64,000 bases of DNA from Aliitabrizicola sp041905595. Its GTDB lineage: Bacteria; Pseudomonadota; Alphaproteobacteria; Rhodobacterales; Rhodobacteraceae. The notes under the pieces were generated by a model that did no database searches, had not been told where the DNA came from, and saw only the letters and a program-made list of their open reading frames with translations. Each line of letters begins with the position of its first letter. Position 1 is the first letter of the stretch. Shown here in pieces: positions 1 to 7,225 of this stretch. The translations under genes were made by a program, and so were the position numbers. The stretch lies in the NCBI GenBank assembly GCA_041905595.1, contig JAYRKT010000010.1:1-64000 (forward strand), read 5' to 3'.

Positions 1-1
1 T

Positions 2-172
2 GCGATCGAGGAAGGTCCCGGTGCGTACGCGATCTTCGATACGTTCGACACAGAGGAGGATCGGCAGGCCCATCTTGACGGCAAGGTTGCCGCCACACTG
101 ATGGACAAGGCAGAAGAACTATTCTCTGAACCGCCGCAGATCCACAAGTTCACCCTGCTGGCCGCGAAATAG
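2..172 (+). CDS. C-terminal part of an antibiotic-biosynthesis-monooxygenase-like (putative quinol monooxygenase) protein, cut by window start
   Basis: The reading frame is open from the first bases and ends in TAG at 170-172, giving 56 residues. The end carries the pattern of small ABM-domain proteins: GAYAIFDTFDTEEDRQAHL followed by a helix with KAEELF and a final beta strand IHKFTLLAAK. In this family such proteins are cofactor-free dimeric monooxygenases acting on quinols or similar aromatics. The start lies outside the window, so length and ribosome site cannot be judged. The call rests on the fold-like pattern only; another dimeric ferredoxin-like-barrel protein is possible. Confidence 0.6.
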   Translation, partial: AIEEGPGAYAIFDTFDTEEDRQAHLDGKVAATLMDKAEELFSEPPQIHKFTLLAAK

Positions 173-188
173 CGGAGCGGTCGGCACC

Positions 189-326
189 CTAGTTGTTCAG
201 ACCGCCACGGAAGTGTTGTAAGAACAGCAGCGGCGTTCCGGTCTCCGCGCCAAAGCGCCGGTAGCCATAACGCACGCCATCGGCTCCGACATACTGCGTC
301 GGTGCAGTGATATGGGTATTGGTCAT
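189..326 (-). pseudogene. N-terminal fragment of an alpha/beta hydrolase
   Basis: A 45-codon frame begins with ATG at 326 and reads MTNTHITAPTQYVGADGVRY, then YRRFGAETGTPLLFLQHFRGG, then LNN and a TAG stop. This matches the first strands and the oxyanion-hole loop (LLFLQHFRG) of alpha/beta hydrolases of about 280-300 residues, where the family usually continues as LDNWDP. The frame therefore stops just where the catalytic part should begin, and no nucleophile elbow follows. It is read as a remnant created by a stop mutation plus deletion between the monooxygenase gene and the old yellow enzyme gene. It is too short to be functional. Confidence 0.6.
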
Positions 327-395
327 TTCGTCTTCACATCATCTATGGATGTCTGATCAGGGACGGCAGCAAGGCCGTCCCTTGGCGATGCGATC

Positions 396-1478
396 TCAGC
401 CGTCGAGCGTCGGATAGTCGATGTAGCCTTTTGCGTCGCCGCCATAGAGCGTCGTCGGATCGATCTGGTTCAGCTCCGCCCCGGTCTTTAACCGCTCGAC
501 CAAATCGGGATTCGCAATGAACGGCCTGCCAAAGGCAATGAGATCGGCCTCGCCAGCCGCCAGATGCTGGTTCGCGAGATTGAGGTTGTAACCATTGTTG
601 GCGATGTAGGTGTTCTTGAAGCGGCTCCGCAGCGCCGCGTAGTCGAACGGTGCGACATCGCGCGGGCCGCCGGTCGCGCCTTCGACCACGTGGATGTAGA
701 CGATCCCGAGGCCATTCAGCATCTCGACGACATAGTTGAACTGCTCTTGTTCTTCGCCAGTGACCACGGCCCCGCTGGCGGGCGATACAGGCGACAGCCG
801 AACGCCGGTGCGATCCGCGCCGATCTCATTCGCTACGGCCGCAACGACCTCAAGCAGCAGACGGGCGCGGGACTCGACCGATCCGCCATAGGTATCGGTG
901 CGGACGTTGGAGGAACTGCGCAGGAACTGGTCGAGCAGATAGCCATTGGCGCCATGAACTTCGACACCGTCGAACCCGGCCTCAATAGCGTTGGCTGCCG
1001 TCTTGCGGAAATCCTCGACGATGCCGGCAATTTCGGCTGTCTCCAGAGCCCGCGGCTCGGACACATCGGCAAAGCCGTCGTTCACGAAGGTCTTGGTTTC
1101 GGCCCGGATCGCCGATGGTGCAACCGGTGCTTCACCTCCATGCAGATTGACATGGCTGACGCGGCCGACGTGCCAAAGCTGCACGAAAATGCGCCCGCCC
1201 TTCGCATGGACCGCATCGGTCACCTTGCGCCATGCAGCGATCTGTTCGGGCGCATAAAGGCCTGGCGTGTTCTGATAACCCTGCGCCTGTTTGGAAATCT
1301 GTGTCGCCTCGGTGATCACGAGACCTGCGCTGGCGCGCTGCGAGTAGTATTCCGCTGCGAACTCACTCGGAACTAGGCCCTCGCCGGCGCGGTTGCGTGT
1401 GAGCGGCGCGAGCACCACGCGGTTGGAGAGAGTGATCCCGCCCAGCGTGTAGGTGTCAAAAACTGTCTTATCGGTCAT
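396..1478 (-). CDS. nemA: Old yellow enzyme family alkene reductase (NemA-like)
   Basis: A full-length FMN-dependent TIM-barrel oxidoreductase of 360 residues, the normal size for the family. Visible family motifs are LSNRVVLAPLTRNRA near the start (FMN-binding strand), VQLWHVGRVSH in the middle, EVHGANGYLLDQFL with SSNVRTDTYGGS (FMN and catalytic region), and AFGRPFIANPDLVERL at the end. Members reduce electrophilic alkenes, N-ethylmaleimide, nitrate esters or nitroaromatics with NAD(P)H. The start ATG lies 31 nt downstream (in gene orientation) of a palindromic AT-rich site at 1509-1535. Neighbouring genes are also redox or detoxification functions. The exact substrate cannot be told from the sequence. 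Confidence 0.88.
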   Translation of the reverse strand: MTDKTVFDTYTLGGITLSNRVVLAPLTRNRAGEGLVPSEFAAEYYSQRASAGLVITEATQISKQAQGYQNTPGLYAPEQIAAWRKVTDAVHAKGGRIFVQLWHVGRVSHVNLHGGEAPVAPSAIRAETKTFVNDGFADVSEPRALETAEIAGIVEDFRKTAANAIEAGFDGVEVHGANGYLLDQFLRSSSNVRTDTYGGSVESRARLLLEVVAAVANEIGADRTGVRLSPVSPASGAVVTGEEQEQFNYVVEMLNGLGIVYIHVVEGATGGPRDVAPFDYAALRSRFKNTYIANNGYNLNLANQHLAAGEADLIAFGRPFIANPDLVERLKTGAELNQIDPTTLYGGDAKGYIDYPTLDG

Positions 1479-1508
1479 TGGTGCAACTGCCTGCCCTAGA
1501 GATTGAGT

Positions 1509-1535
1509 ATTTAATGATAATCATCATCATTAAAT
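1509..1535. promoter_or_regulatory. Palindromic operator-like site upstream of the alkene reductase gene, Fur-box-like
   Basis: Perfect 10-bp arms (ATTTAATGAT and ATCATTAAAT) flank a 7-bp centre. The inner 19 bases, 1510-1528, match the classical Fur-box consensus GATAATGATAATCATTATC at 16 of 19 positions by eye. The site lies 31 bp upstream of the start codon, where a repressor would cover the promoter. The match is visible; binding by Fur, Mur or another regulator is inference. Confidence 0.5.
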
Positions 1536-1603
1536 TTGATGACGGCAATCCTAAATGTCAGAGGGCTGTTGCAGTTGTTGATTGTTGACCTGCCACTGAA
1601 CTT

Positions 1604-1797
1604 TCATCCAGATGCGACCGGAGCCCGGTTAGTATTTACGCCGATTGGGGCGGGTTGAGCAATCGCCCGTCTCGCGGAGCTTTCATCTCGCGCAGCGGGG
1701 CGGGCGATTGCGGTGGTGAGGGCCAGCGTGTAGTCAGCCGGGGGCTGATAATCCAAGGCCGAATGCGGGCGCTCGGTGTTGTACAACTCAATCACAG
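1604..1797 (-). pseudogene. C-terminal fragment of an IS3-family OrfB transposase
   Basis: The fragment reads VIELYNTERPHSALDYQPPADY followed by a proline/alanine-rich tail. NTERPHSxLxYxxP is the signature near the end of the DDE integrase core in IS3-family OrfB proteins. No upstream catalytic D-D part is present in frame beyond about 1797, where the sequence changes to the recombinase module on the other strand. It is a transposase scrap, not a gene. A comparable OrfB scrap on the same strand lies at 4409-4531, on the far side of the recombinase module. Confidence 0.7.
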
Positions 1798-1806
1798 AAC
1801 GCCCAC

Positions 1807-2328
1807 AGGACTGATGAGCGTGAGCTTCTTTATCCGTGGCATCCGTGGGCGGGCCGACGGGTTTATGTCCACGAGGTCGTTAAGAAGGCCAGCCAGCCGG
1901 CATTTCGCTGTAGCCTGACCGGCATTGCGTCTGGTCGCTGGCTGGAGATCCCCGCGTGGATGTTTGATCGGGCCACCAGCCAATCCTGGCACCTCAGGTC
2001 TGCTCCCGTTGCGTCGATTGCGACCCTGGCGAGCTTAGCGGCAGTGCTGAACGACGCGGTGGCGGCTCGCGACAGGCCATCGGAATTGCGAGATTCGGGC
2101 GCAACATCGAACTCCCTATCGGTAATTCCGGGAGATGCTCATGCCGCGCCGAACGCCACCGCAGCAACTCGACCTTTTCGATCCGCCCTGCGCCGCCGGA
2201 TCGCTTCCAACACCGCAATGGCAGAGCCTGCCCGACGAGGCGCGGCTGACGCTGACCACGTTGATGACCCGCCTGATCCTCGACCACGCCGACGGCGCGG
2301 ACAGGCAGCGGAAGGAGGCGGGACATGA
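1807..2328 (+). CDS. Recombinase-module accessory protein, 5' end uncertain or truncated
   Basis: The frame is continuous from the junction with the IS3 scrap and reads TDERELLYPWHPWAGRRVYV, then HEVVKKASQPAFRCSLTGIA, then SGRWLEIPAWMFDR. From memory, small proteins of this type (Y-P-W-H-P-W-x-G-R, RCSLTG, RWLEIPAWMFDR) precede large serine recombinases in alphaproteobacterial mobile modules. No ATG occurs before the internal one at 1960, which would remove most of this recognisable part, so the original start was probably lost at the junction or is non-standard. The tail beyond about 2140 overlaps the next frame and becomes arginine-rich, so the natural end may be altered too. Function unknown. 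Confidence 0.45.
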   Translation, partial: RTDERELLYPWHPWAGRRVYVHEVVKKASQPAFRCSLTGIASGRWLEIPAWMFDRATSQSWHLRSAPVASIATLASLAAVLNDAVAARDRPSELRDSGATSNSLSVIPGDAHAAPNATAATRPFRSALRRRIASNTAMAEPARRGAADADHVDDPPDPRPRRRRGQAAEGGGT

Positions 2329-2335
2329 TGCATGA
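2135..2335 (+). CDS. Small accessory protein of the serine-recombinase module
   Basis: A 66-codon frame (start ATG 2135, alternative ATG 2141) reads PRRTPPQQLDLFDPP and later LPDEARLTLTTLMTRLILDHA. A GGGAGA ribosome-site-like stretch (2129-2134) lies directly before it, close to the first ATG and better spaced for the one at 2141. It overlaps the recombinase start by 11 nt, suggesting coupled translation. The predicted protein is one short helical unit with a proline-rich front. Similar small frames precede recombinases of this family, but no biochemical role is known to me. Confidence 0.5.
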   Translation: MLMPRRTPPQQLDLFDPPCAAGSLPTPQWQSLPDEARLTLTTLMTRLILDHADGADRQRKEAGHDA

Positions 2336-4397
2336 GAAGATCGGGCCGCATCATCTGGAGCGCAAGGCGATCCTCTACGTGCGGCAATCCTCGGCGCACC
2401 AGGTGCTGCACAACCGTGAGAGCAGCATTCTGCAATACGCGATGCGCGACCGACTGACGGGGCTCGGTTGGTCCTCCATCGAGACCATCGATGACGATCT
2501 TGGTCGCTCGGCTGCGGGTGGTGTGCCGCGGGCCGGTTTCGACAGGATGGTGGCCGAGGTTTGCCTGGGCAAGGTCGGTGCGGTTGCGGCACGCGAGGTG
2601 TCCCGCTTCGCACGCAACAGCCGTGACTGGCAGCAGCTGATCGAGATGTGCCGGGTCGTGGATACTGTCCTGGTTGACCAGGAGACCGTTTATGCGCCAC
2701 GCCAGAGCAACGACCGTCTGCTTCTCGGCCTGAAGGGCAGCCTCAACGAGTATGAGCTCGACCTGCTGCGGCAACGCTCACTGGCCGCCCGATACGAGAA
2801 GGCCCGACTCGGTGAGTTGGTCGTCGCGGCCCCGGTCGGTTTTGTAAAGGCCGGCGACAGACTGGAGAAGGATCCCGATCGCCGCGTGCAAGAGGCCATC
2901 ATTCTCGTCTTCGACAAGGTGGCCGAGCTCGGCAGCGCACGGCAGGCTCTGCTCTGGTTCCTGGAGCATGGTCTGGATCTGCCGGCCCGACGCGCCAATG
3001 GTGATGTCGTCTGGCGCCGGCCAACCTATGCCACCATCCATCGGATGGTCGAGAATCCGGTCTACGGCGGCGCCTATGCTTATGGTAAGACTTGCGTGAT
3101 GCCGAAGCACGATGCGACCGTTCCGCGAACCGGCAGCCGCCGAAAGCCACGCAGCGATTGGCTGGCGCTGAAGCCCGGAGCGCATGAAGGCTATGTCAGT
3201 TGGGAACGGGCAGAAGCGATCCGCACGATGGTCAGCAATAACGTCCCCTCAAGCCGCCATCATGGAGCGCCCAAGCACGGCGAGGCACTGCTGGCCGGCC
3301 TGTTGCGCTGTCGGCGCTGCGGCCGCAAGCTGACGCTCCGCTACACTGGCGTCAATCACACCATCCCGCGCTATTCCTGCTGGCGGGGTCTGCTCGACAA
3401 CGGCGAGCCGCGTTGCATTGCCTTCGGCGGCTTGCGGGTCGACGATGCCATCGAGGAGGCATTGCTGCGGGTGGTCGAACCCGGAGCAATCGCTGCCGCC
3501 ATGGAGGCCGAGACGCAGGCTGCCAGCCGCCGGGATCAGGTTCGCGAGGCCCTGGTGCGCGATCTCGAGGCTGCCCGCTACCACGCCGATCGGACATTCC
3601 GGCAATACGATGCCGCCGATCCTGCGAACCGGCTGGTGGCCGGAGAGTTGGAGACGCGGTGGAACCGTGCGCTCACGCAAGTCGCAACGGTCGAGGCCAG
3701 GATTGCGGAGCACGATGCCGCCGCCCCAGGAGCATCTTCCCTGGCGGCACTCGACACCAGCAGAATTGGGACGAACCTTCGGGCGGTCTGGGCGGCACCG
3801 ACAACGGATGCCCGGCTCAAGAAGCGGATCGTCCGCACCGTCATCCAGGAGGTGGTTGCCGATCTCGACGACACAGCCTCCGAGATCGTTCTGCTGGTCC
3901 ACTGGACCGGCGGTGCACATACAGAGCTTCGCCTGCCGAAGCGGCGCCGGGGTCAGCGCAACAGCACCGCTTCTGAGACCATCGCCGCGGTGCGCCAGCT
4001 GGTGCTCATTGCCTCCGACGATCTGATTGCCGGCATCCTCAACCGAAACGGCCTGCTGACAGGCCATGGCAACCGCTGGACACGCGAGCGGGTCACGTCG
4101 CTCCGCTCGCATCACAAGATCCCGGTCTTCCGCACGGCTCCCGATGGCATCGAACCGTGGCTCAATCTAACCGAGGCTGCGCGCCTGCTGGGCGTATCGC
4201 CGAAGACACTGAGGATCGCGGCCGAGACCGGAGTGGTCAAAGGCGATCATCCCCTTCCCGACGGACCGTGGCTCTTCAGCCGGTCCGAACTTGCCACACC
4301 ACAGGCACAACACGTCGCTTTCGAGGCCAAGCAAAGGGCAAAACACCCCGCAGAACCGCATCCCGACCAGAAGAACCTATTCCCCTCAACAACATAG
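2325..4397 (+). CDS. Large serine recombinase (resolvase/invertase superfamily)
   Basis: A 690-residue protein with an N-terminal resolvase domain: AILYVRQSS carries the catalytic-serine region, GRSAAGGVPRAGFDRM and AAREVSRFARNSRDW the arginine-bearing motifs, and the dimer helix follows. A recombinase domain with the zinc-ribbon pattern CRRCGRKLTLRYTG and a later cysteine (YSCWRG) is at about residues 325-365. A long helical part and a C-terminal MerR-like helix-turn-helix (LTEAARLLGVSPKTLRIAAE, about residues 615-635) complete it. Such enzymes cut and exchange DNA strands through a phosphoserine link. An AAGGAGG ribosome site lies just upstream of ATG 2325. The gene appears intact, unlike the IS3 pieces around it. 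Confidence 0.88.
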   Translation: MMHEKIGPHHLERKAILYVRQSSAHQVLHNRESSILQYAMRDRLTGLGWSSIETIDDDLGRSAAGGVPRAGFDRMVAEVCLGKVGAVAAREVSRFARNSRDWQQLIEMCRVVDTVLVDQETVYAPRQSNDRLLLGLKGSLNEYELDLLRQRSLAARYEKARLGELVVAAPVGFVKAGDRLEKDPDRRVQEAIILVFDKVAELGSARQALLWFLEHGLDLPARRANGDVVWRRPTYATIHRMVENPVYGGAYAYGKTCVMPKHDATVPRTGSRRKPRSDWLALKPGAHEGYVSWERAEAIRTMVSNNVPSSRHHGAPKHGEALLAGLLRCRRCGRKLTLRYTGVNHTIPRYSCWRGLLDNGEPRCIAFGGLRVDDAIEEALLRVVEPGAIAAAMEAETQAASRRDQVREALVRDLEAARYHADRTFRQYDAADPANRLVAGELETRWNRALTQVATVEARIAEHDAAAPGASSLAALDTSRIGTNLRAVWAAPTTDARLKKRIVRTVIQEVVADLDDTASEIVLLVHWTGGAHTELRLPKRRRGQRNSTASETIAAVRQLVLIASDDLIAGILNRNGLLTGHGNRWTRERVTSLRSHHKIPVFRTAPDGIEPWLNLTEAARLLGVSPKTLRIAAETGVVKGDHPLPDGPWLFSRSELATPQAQHVAFEAKQRAKHPAEPHPDQKNLFPSTT

Positions 4398-4408
4398 AGA
4401 GATGGGTG

Positions 4409-4531
4409 TTATGCAGCAGCGTTGTAGTCGGCGGCCTAGTCAGCGATCACAACACGCGCGTGAACCAGGTTGCGGAACATGGTCTCATAGAGCAGGCGCC
4501 GTTGTTTACGCAGGGATTTCTTGAGTGCATC
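4409..4531 (-). pseudogene. IS3-family OrfB transposase fragment with in-frame stop
   Basis: Read on the minus strand the sequence gives LKKSLRKQRRLLYETMFRN, then LVHARVVIAD, a TAG stop, then AADYNAA and another stop. ETxFRxLxHARxxIAxWxxDYN is the region just before the RPHSxLGY signature in IS3 OrfB proteins, so the TAG replaces the usual tryptophan. Only this short block remains. It begins 11 bp after the recombinase stop codon and is in the same orientation as the scrap at 1604-1797. Confidence 0.6.
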
Positions 4532-4754
4532 AATCCGTCACTTTTTTAGACCTTCCCGGCCCAAAAAAATGGAAAAGCTGCCGAAAATCGATCCGAGAAC
4601 TGCCGAACGGGAAGGAACCGCTCAGGCATCAGGCGGTTTAGGACCCTGAGAGCAGTTGGAAAGATGCGAGTTCCTTCGCCGTTGCGCTGGACCGGATCAT
4701 CAGCAAGCGCTCGACTTGATGACGTCTTGAGCAGCGCTACGAAAGGAAAAGTCC

Positions 4755-5894
4755 ATGAAAGCTGTCGTATACAACGGACCCAAAGACGTTTCCGTGGATA
4801 CCATCGACGATCCCAAGATCGAGAAACCGACCGATGTGATCATTCGGGTGACCACCACCAACATTTGCGGGTCTGACCTTCACATGTACGAGGGCCGTAC
4901 CAGCTTCGAGAAGGGCAGGGTCTTTGGTCACGAAAACCTCGGCGAAGTCATCGAGGTCGGCGCTGCCGTAGATCGGATCAAGAAGGGCGATCGCGTCTGT
5001 ATGCCGTTCAACGTGGGTTGCGGGTTCTGCGAAAATTGCGAACGCGGTCTGACGGGGTTTTGCCTCACGACCAACCCCGGAACCGCCGGCGCAGCGTATG
5101 GCTTTGCCGAGATGGGGCCGTGGCAAGGCGGTCAGGCCGAGTTGATGCGCGTTCCTTATGCGGACTTCAACTGTCTGAAGCTGCCCGAGGACGCCAAAGA
5201 GAAGGAGGACGACTATGTCATGCTCTCCGACATCTTCCCGACGGGTTGGCATGGCGTCGAACTGTCCGGTTTCCTGCCCGGCGAAAGCATCGCGATCTAC
5301 GGCGCTGGTCCGGTCGGTTTGATGGCCGCGCACTCAGCCCAAATCCGCGGTGCCGCTCAGATCTTCGTGGTCGATTCCCACGATGACCGCCTGAAACTGG
5401 CCGAGGCGATGGGCGCGATTCCGATCGACATGCGCAAGGGCGATCCCGCCCAGCAGATCCTTGACGCAACCGGCGGCCTCGGGACCGACCGTGGGGTCGA
5501 GGCGGTAGGTTACCAGTGCTGCGATCGCCACGGCAAGGAGCGCAGCAATTACACGATGAACTGCCTCGTCAAAAGCACGAAGGCCACCGGCGGCATCGGC
5601 GTCGTCGGCGTGTTTATCCCGGAAGACCCCAATGCGCCCGACGATCTGCAGAAGGAAGGCAAGATTGCGTTCGACTTCGGCAACTTTTGGTTCAAGGGGC
5701 AGAAGATCGGCACCGGGCAATGTAATGTAAAGCATTATAACCGGCGGCTGATGAACCTCATTGAGCATGGCCGGGCCAATCCCGCTCAAATCATCTCCCA
5801 CCGACTGCGGCTCGATCAGGCGCCAGACGCCTACAAGCATTTCGACGCACGCGACGATGGCTGGACCAAGGTTGTGCTCAAGCCGACGGCCTGA
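4755..5894 (+). CDS. fdhA: Glutathione-independent formaldehyde dehydrogenase (zinc-dependent MDR)
   Basis: A 379-residue zinc medium-chain dehydrogenase. Catalytic zinc ligands are visible as C38 (NICGSD) and H59-E60 (GHEN); structural zinc ligands are C89, C92, C95 and C103. The NAD motif YGAGPVG is near residue 180. The long insertion and the VGYQCCDRHGKE segment match the glutathione-independent formaldehyde dehydrogenase/dismutase branch rather than the class III enzyme. The reaction is NAD-linked oxidation of formaldehyde, possibly other aldehydes, in the cytoplasm. A GAAAGGAAA ribosome site precedes ATG 4755. The DJ-1-like gene follows 30 nt after the stop and is probably co-transcribed, suggesting an aldehyde-stress pair. 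Confidence 0.85.
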   Translation: MKAVVYNGPKDVSVDTIDDPKIEKPTDVIIRVTTTNICGSDLHMYEGRTSFEKGRVFGHENLGEVIEVGAAVDRIKKGDRVCMPFNVGCGFCENCERGLTGFCLTTNPGTAGAAYGFAEMGPWQGGQAELMRVPYADFNCLKLPEDAKEKEDDYVMLSDIFPTGWHGVELSGFLPGESIAIYGAGPVGLMAAHSAQIRGAAQIFVVDSHDDRLKLAEAMGAIPIDMRKGDPAQQILDATGGLGTDRGVEAVGYQCCDRHGKERSNYTMNCLVKSTKATGGIGVVGVFIPEDPNAPDDLQKEGKIAFDFGNFWFKGQKIGTGQCNVKHYNRRLMNLIEHGRANPAQIISHRLRLDQAPDAYKHFDARDDGWTKVVLKPTA

Positions 5895-5924
5895 CCTTAA
5901 TCTTTGACGGAAAAGGACATAGCG

Positions 5925-6494
5925 ATGACGTTACAGGGCAAATCGGTTGCCGTTCTGATCGCGCCCCGCGGGACGGAAGAGCCGGAATTCTCGAAGCCCA
6001 AGCAAGCTATCGAGGAAGCTGGCGGCAAAGTGACCGTGGTCAGTTTTGAAACGGGCGTGGCTCGTACAGTCAATAGCGATCTTGACGAGGGCGGCAGCTA
6101 TACTATCGACAAGACGTTTGCCGAGGTCAAAGCCGACGATTTCGACGGCCTTGTCGTGCCCGGAGGGACTGTCGGCGCCGACAAGCTGCGCGGCAGCGGC
6201 GAGGCAATTGGTTTCATCCGGGCCTTCTTCGATCAAAAAAAACCGGTTGCGGCTATATGCCATGCACCCTGGACATTGATTGAGGCTGACGTGCTTGAGG
6301 GGCGTTCCCTGACGTCCTACCCAACGCTGAAGGTCGATATCGAGAACGCCGGCGGTAAATGGATCAATGAGGAAGTCGTCGTCGACAACGGCCTTATCAC
6401 AAGCCGCGACCCCAACGACTTACCCGCCTTCTGTGCCAAACTCGTAGAGGAAGTAGCGGCGGGTGTGGGCGCTGGGCTCGCAGCCGGGAATTAA
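5925..6494 (+). CDS. DJ-1/PfpI family type 1 glutamine amidotransferase-like protein
   Basis: A protein of 189 residues with the DJ-1/PfpI fold: VAVLIAPRGTEEPEF at the start (nucleophile partner glutamate) and AAICHAPWTLIEA around the conserved cysteine. Members of this subgroup (YhbO, PfpI-like) are linked to general stress, glyoxal or protein deglycation, and protease claims, some disputed. ATG 5925 is chosen because AAAGGA lies 8 nt before it; an upstream TTG at 5904 would add seven residues without a ribosome site. Its position after the formaldehyde dehydrogenase supports a role in carbonyl stress, which is inference. A strong hairpin lies 64 bp after the stop. Confidence 0.82.
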   Translation: MTLQGKSVAVLIAPRGTEEPEFSKPKQAIEEAGGKVTVVSFETGVARTVNSDLDEGGSYTIDKTFAEVKADDFDGLVVPGGTVGADKLRGSGEAIGFIRAFFDQKKPVAAICHAPWTLIEADVLEGRSLTSYPTLKVDIENAGGKWINEEVVVDNGLITSRDPNDLPAFCAKLVEEVAAGVGAGLAAGN

Positions 6495-6558
6495 AGACGG
6501 GGCGGTCTCGACAAACCATTTTGATGGCCCGATCGCTGAAGAAGGGCCACGGTAGACA

Positions 6559-6599
6559 GGCGTAGCGGATGGCCGGTGATAATGGCCATCCGCTACGCC
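6559..6599 (+). terminator. Strong perfect hairpin, probable terminator of the fdhA-DJ-1 unit
   Basis: Perfect 16-bp arms (6559-6574 and 6584-6599) flank a 9-nt loop, starting 64 bp after the stop of the DJ-1-like gene. There is no run of T after it, so it may act as a weak or bidirectional terminator or as an mRNA 3' stabiliser. Confidence 0.55.
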
Positions 6600-7225
6600 G
6601 CGTATCAGACGAACACGGCGCGACGAGCAGCCAGACGTTAACTCCCTTCGACTTCGGTGAACTGTTCGGCGGCTCTGATAAGCTTCTAGGCTTGACCCAT
6701 TGTAGCGTCCGGTTTCGTTCCACATAGTCGACTCCAGGTTCGGTCCCCTAGCTTCGACGCCGTCAATGTACGTAGACATGGGTGCCAGCGAGGACGGGCA
6801 CGGTATTGCGGGTTTCCTTGTTGAGGCGCCGAGCGGCGCCCCGCTTTGGACCTACGATGCATAGCGGTTCAACGCGCAGGCGGCGCAAATGACTGTCCGC
6901 CGTCGGTAGGCGTGCACGTGCTTGGGATCAGTCGGTGCCGCAATATCCAAGCGGCGTGTCCCCCGCGCTTAGGGAAGGCATCGCGAGTGACAAAGGACGC
7001 GCTTGTTGATAACCGGAATTGATCTTTTCAGTAGACGGCAGTCAGCGCCTCGACGTCACGGCCCCGGCTTGATCCGACCTTATCGTCGAGCGTCATTCCG
7101 ATCAGGCCAGTGGAAGCGAACAGGATCGTGGCCTCTGACCGTTACCGGGTGGCCCCAGCTGACCGACCGCCACCATACTTGCTCTGCTGTTCTTGCGAAC
7201 GCTGGATGCCGACTAGGTTTACGAC
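6600..7225. other. Gene-free stretch between DJ-1-like gene and UvrA-like gene
   Basis: About 630 bp with only short frames that have no family pattern, biased codon use or ribosome sites. Nothing recognisable was found on either strand; it may be decayed DNA of an older insertion. Confidence 0.4.

Larger units (their letters stand above)
1797..4408 (+). mobile_element. Serine-recombinase mobile module of three ORFs
   Basis: Three same-strand, overlapping frames (1807-2328, 2135-2335, 2325-4397) lie between two IS3 transposase scraps on the opposite strand. The large recombinase at the end supplies the mobility function and the two small upstream frames look like accessory proteins that travel with it. 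The limits given are the edges of the flanking IS3 pieces. I could not identify terminal repeats or a target duplication, so the true ends are uncertain. Confidence 0.45.

Noticed and set aside
564..1376. 270-residue plus-strand frame opposite the old yellow enzyme gene
   Set aside because: It is the codon-bias shadow of the real minus-strand gene; no family pattern or ribosome site.
6420..6779. 119-residue minus-strand frame after the DJ-1-like gene
   Set aside because: It runs through the DJ-1-like coding end and the terminator hairpin, with no recognisable motif.
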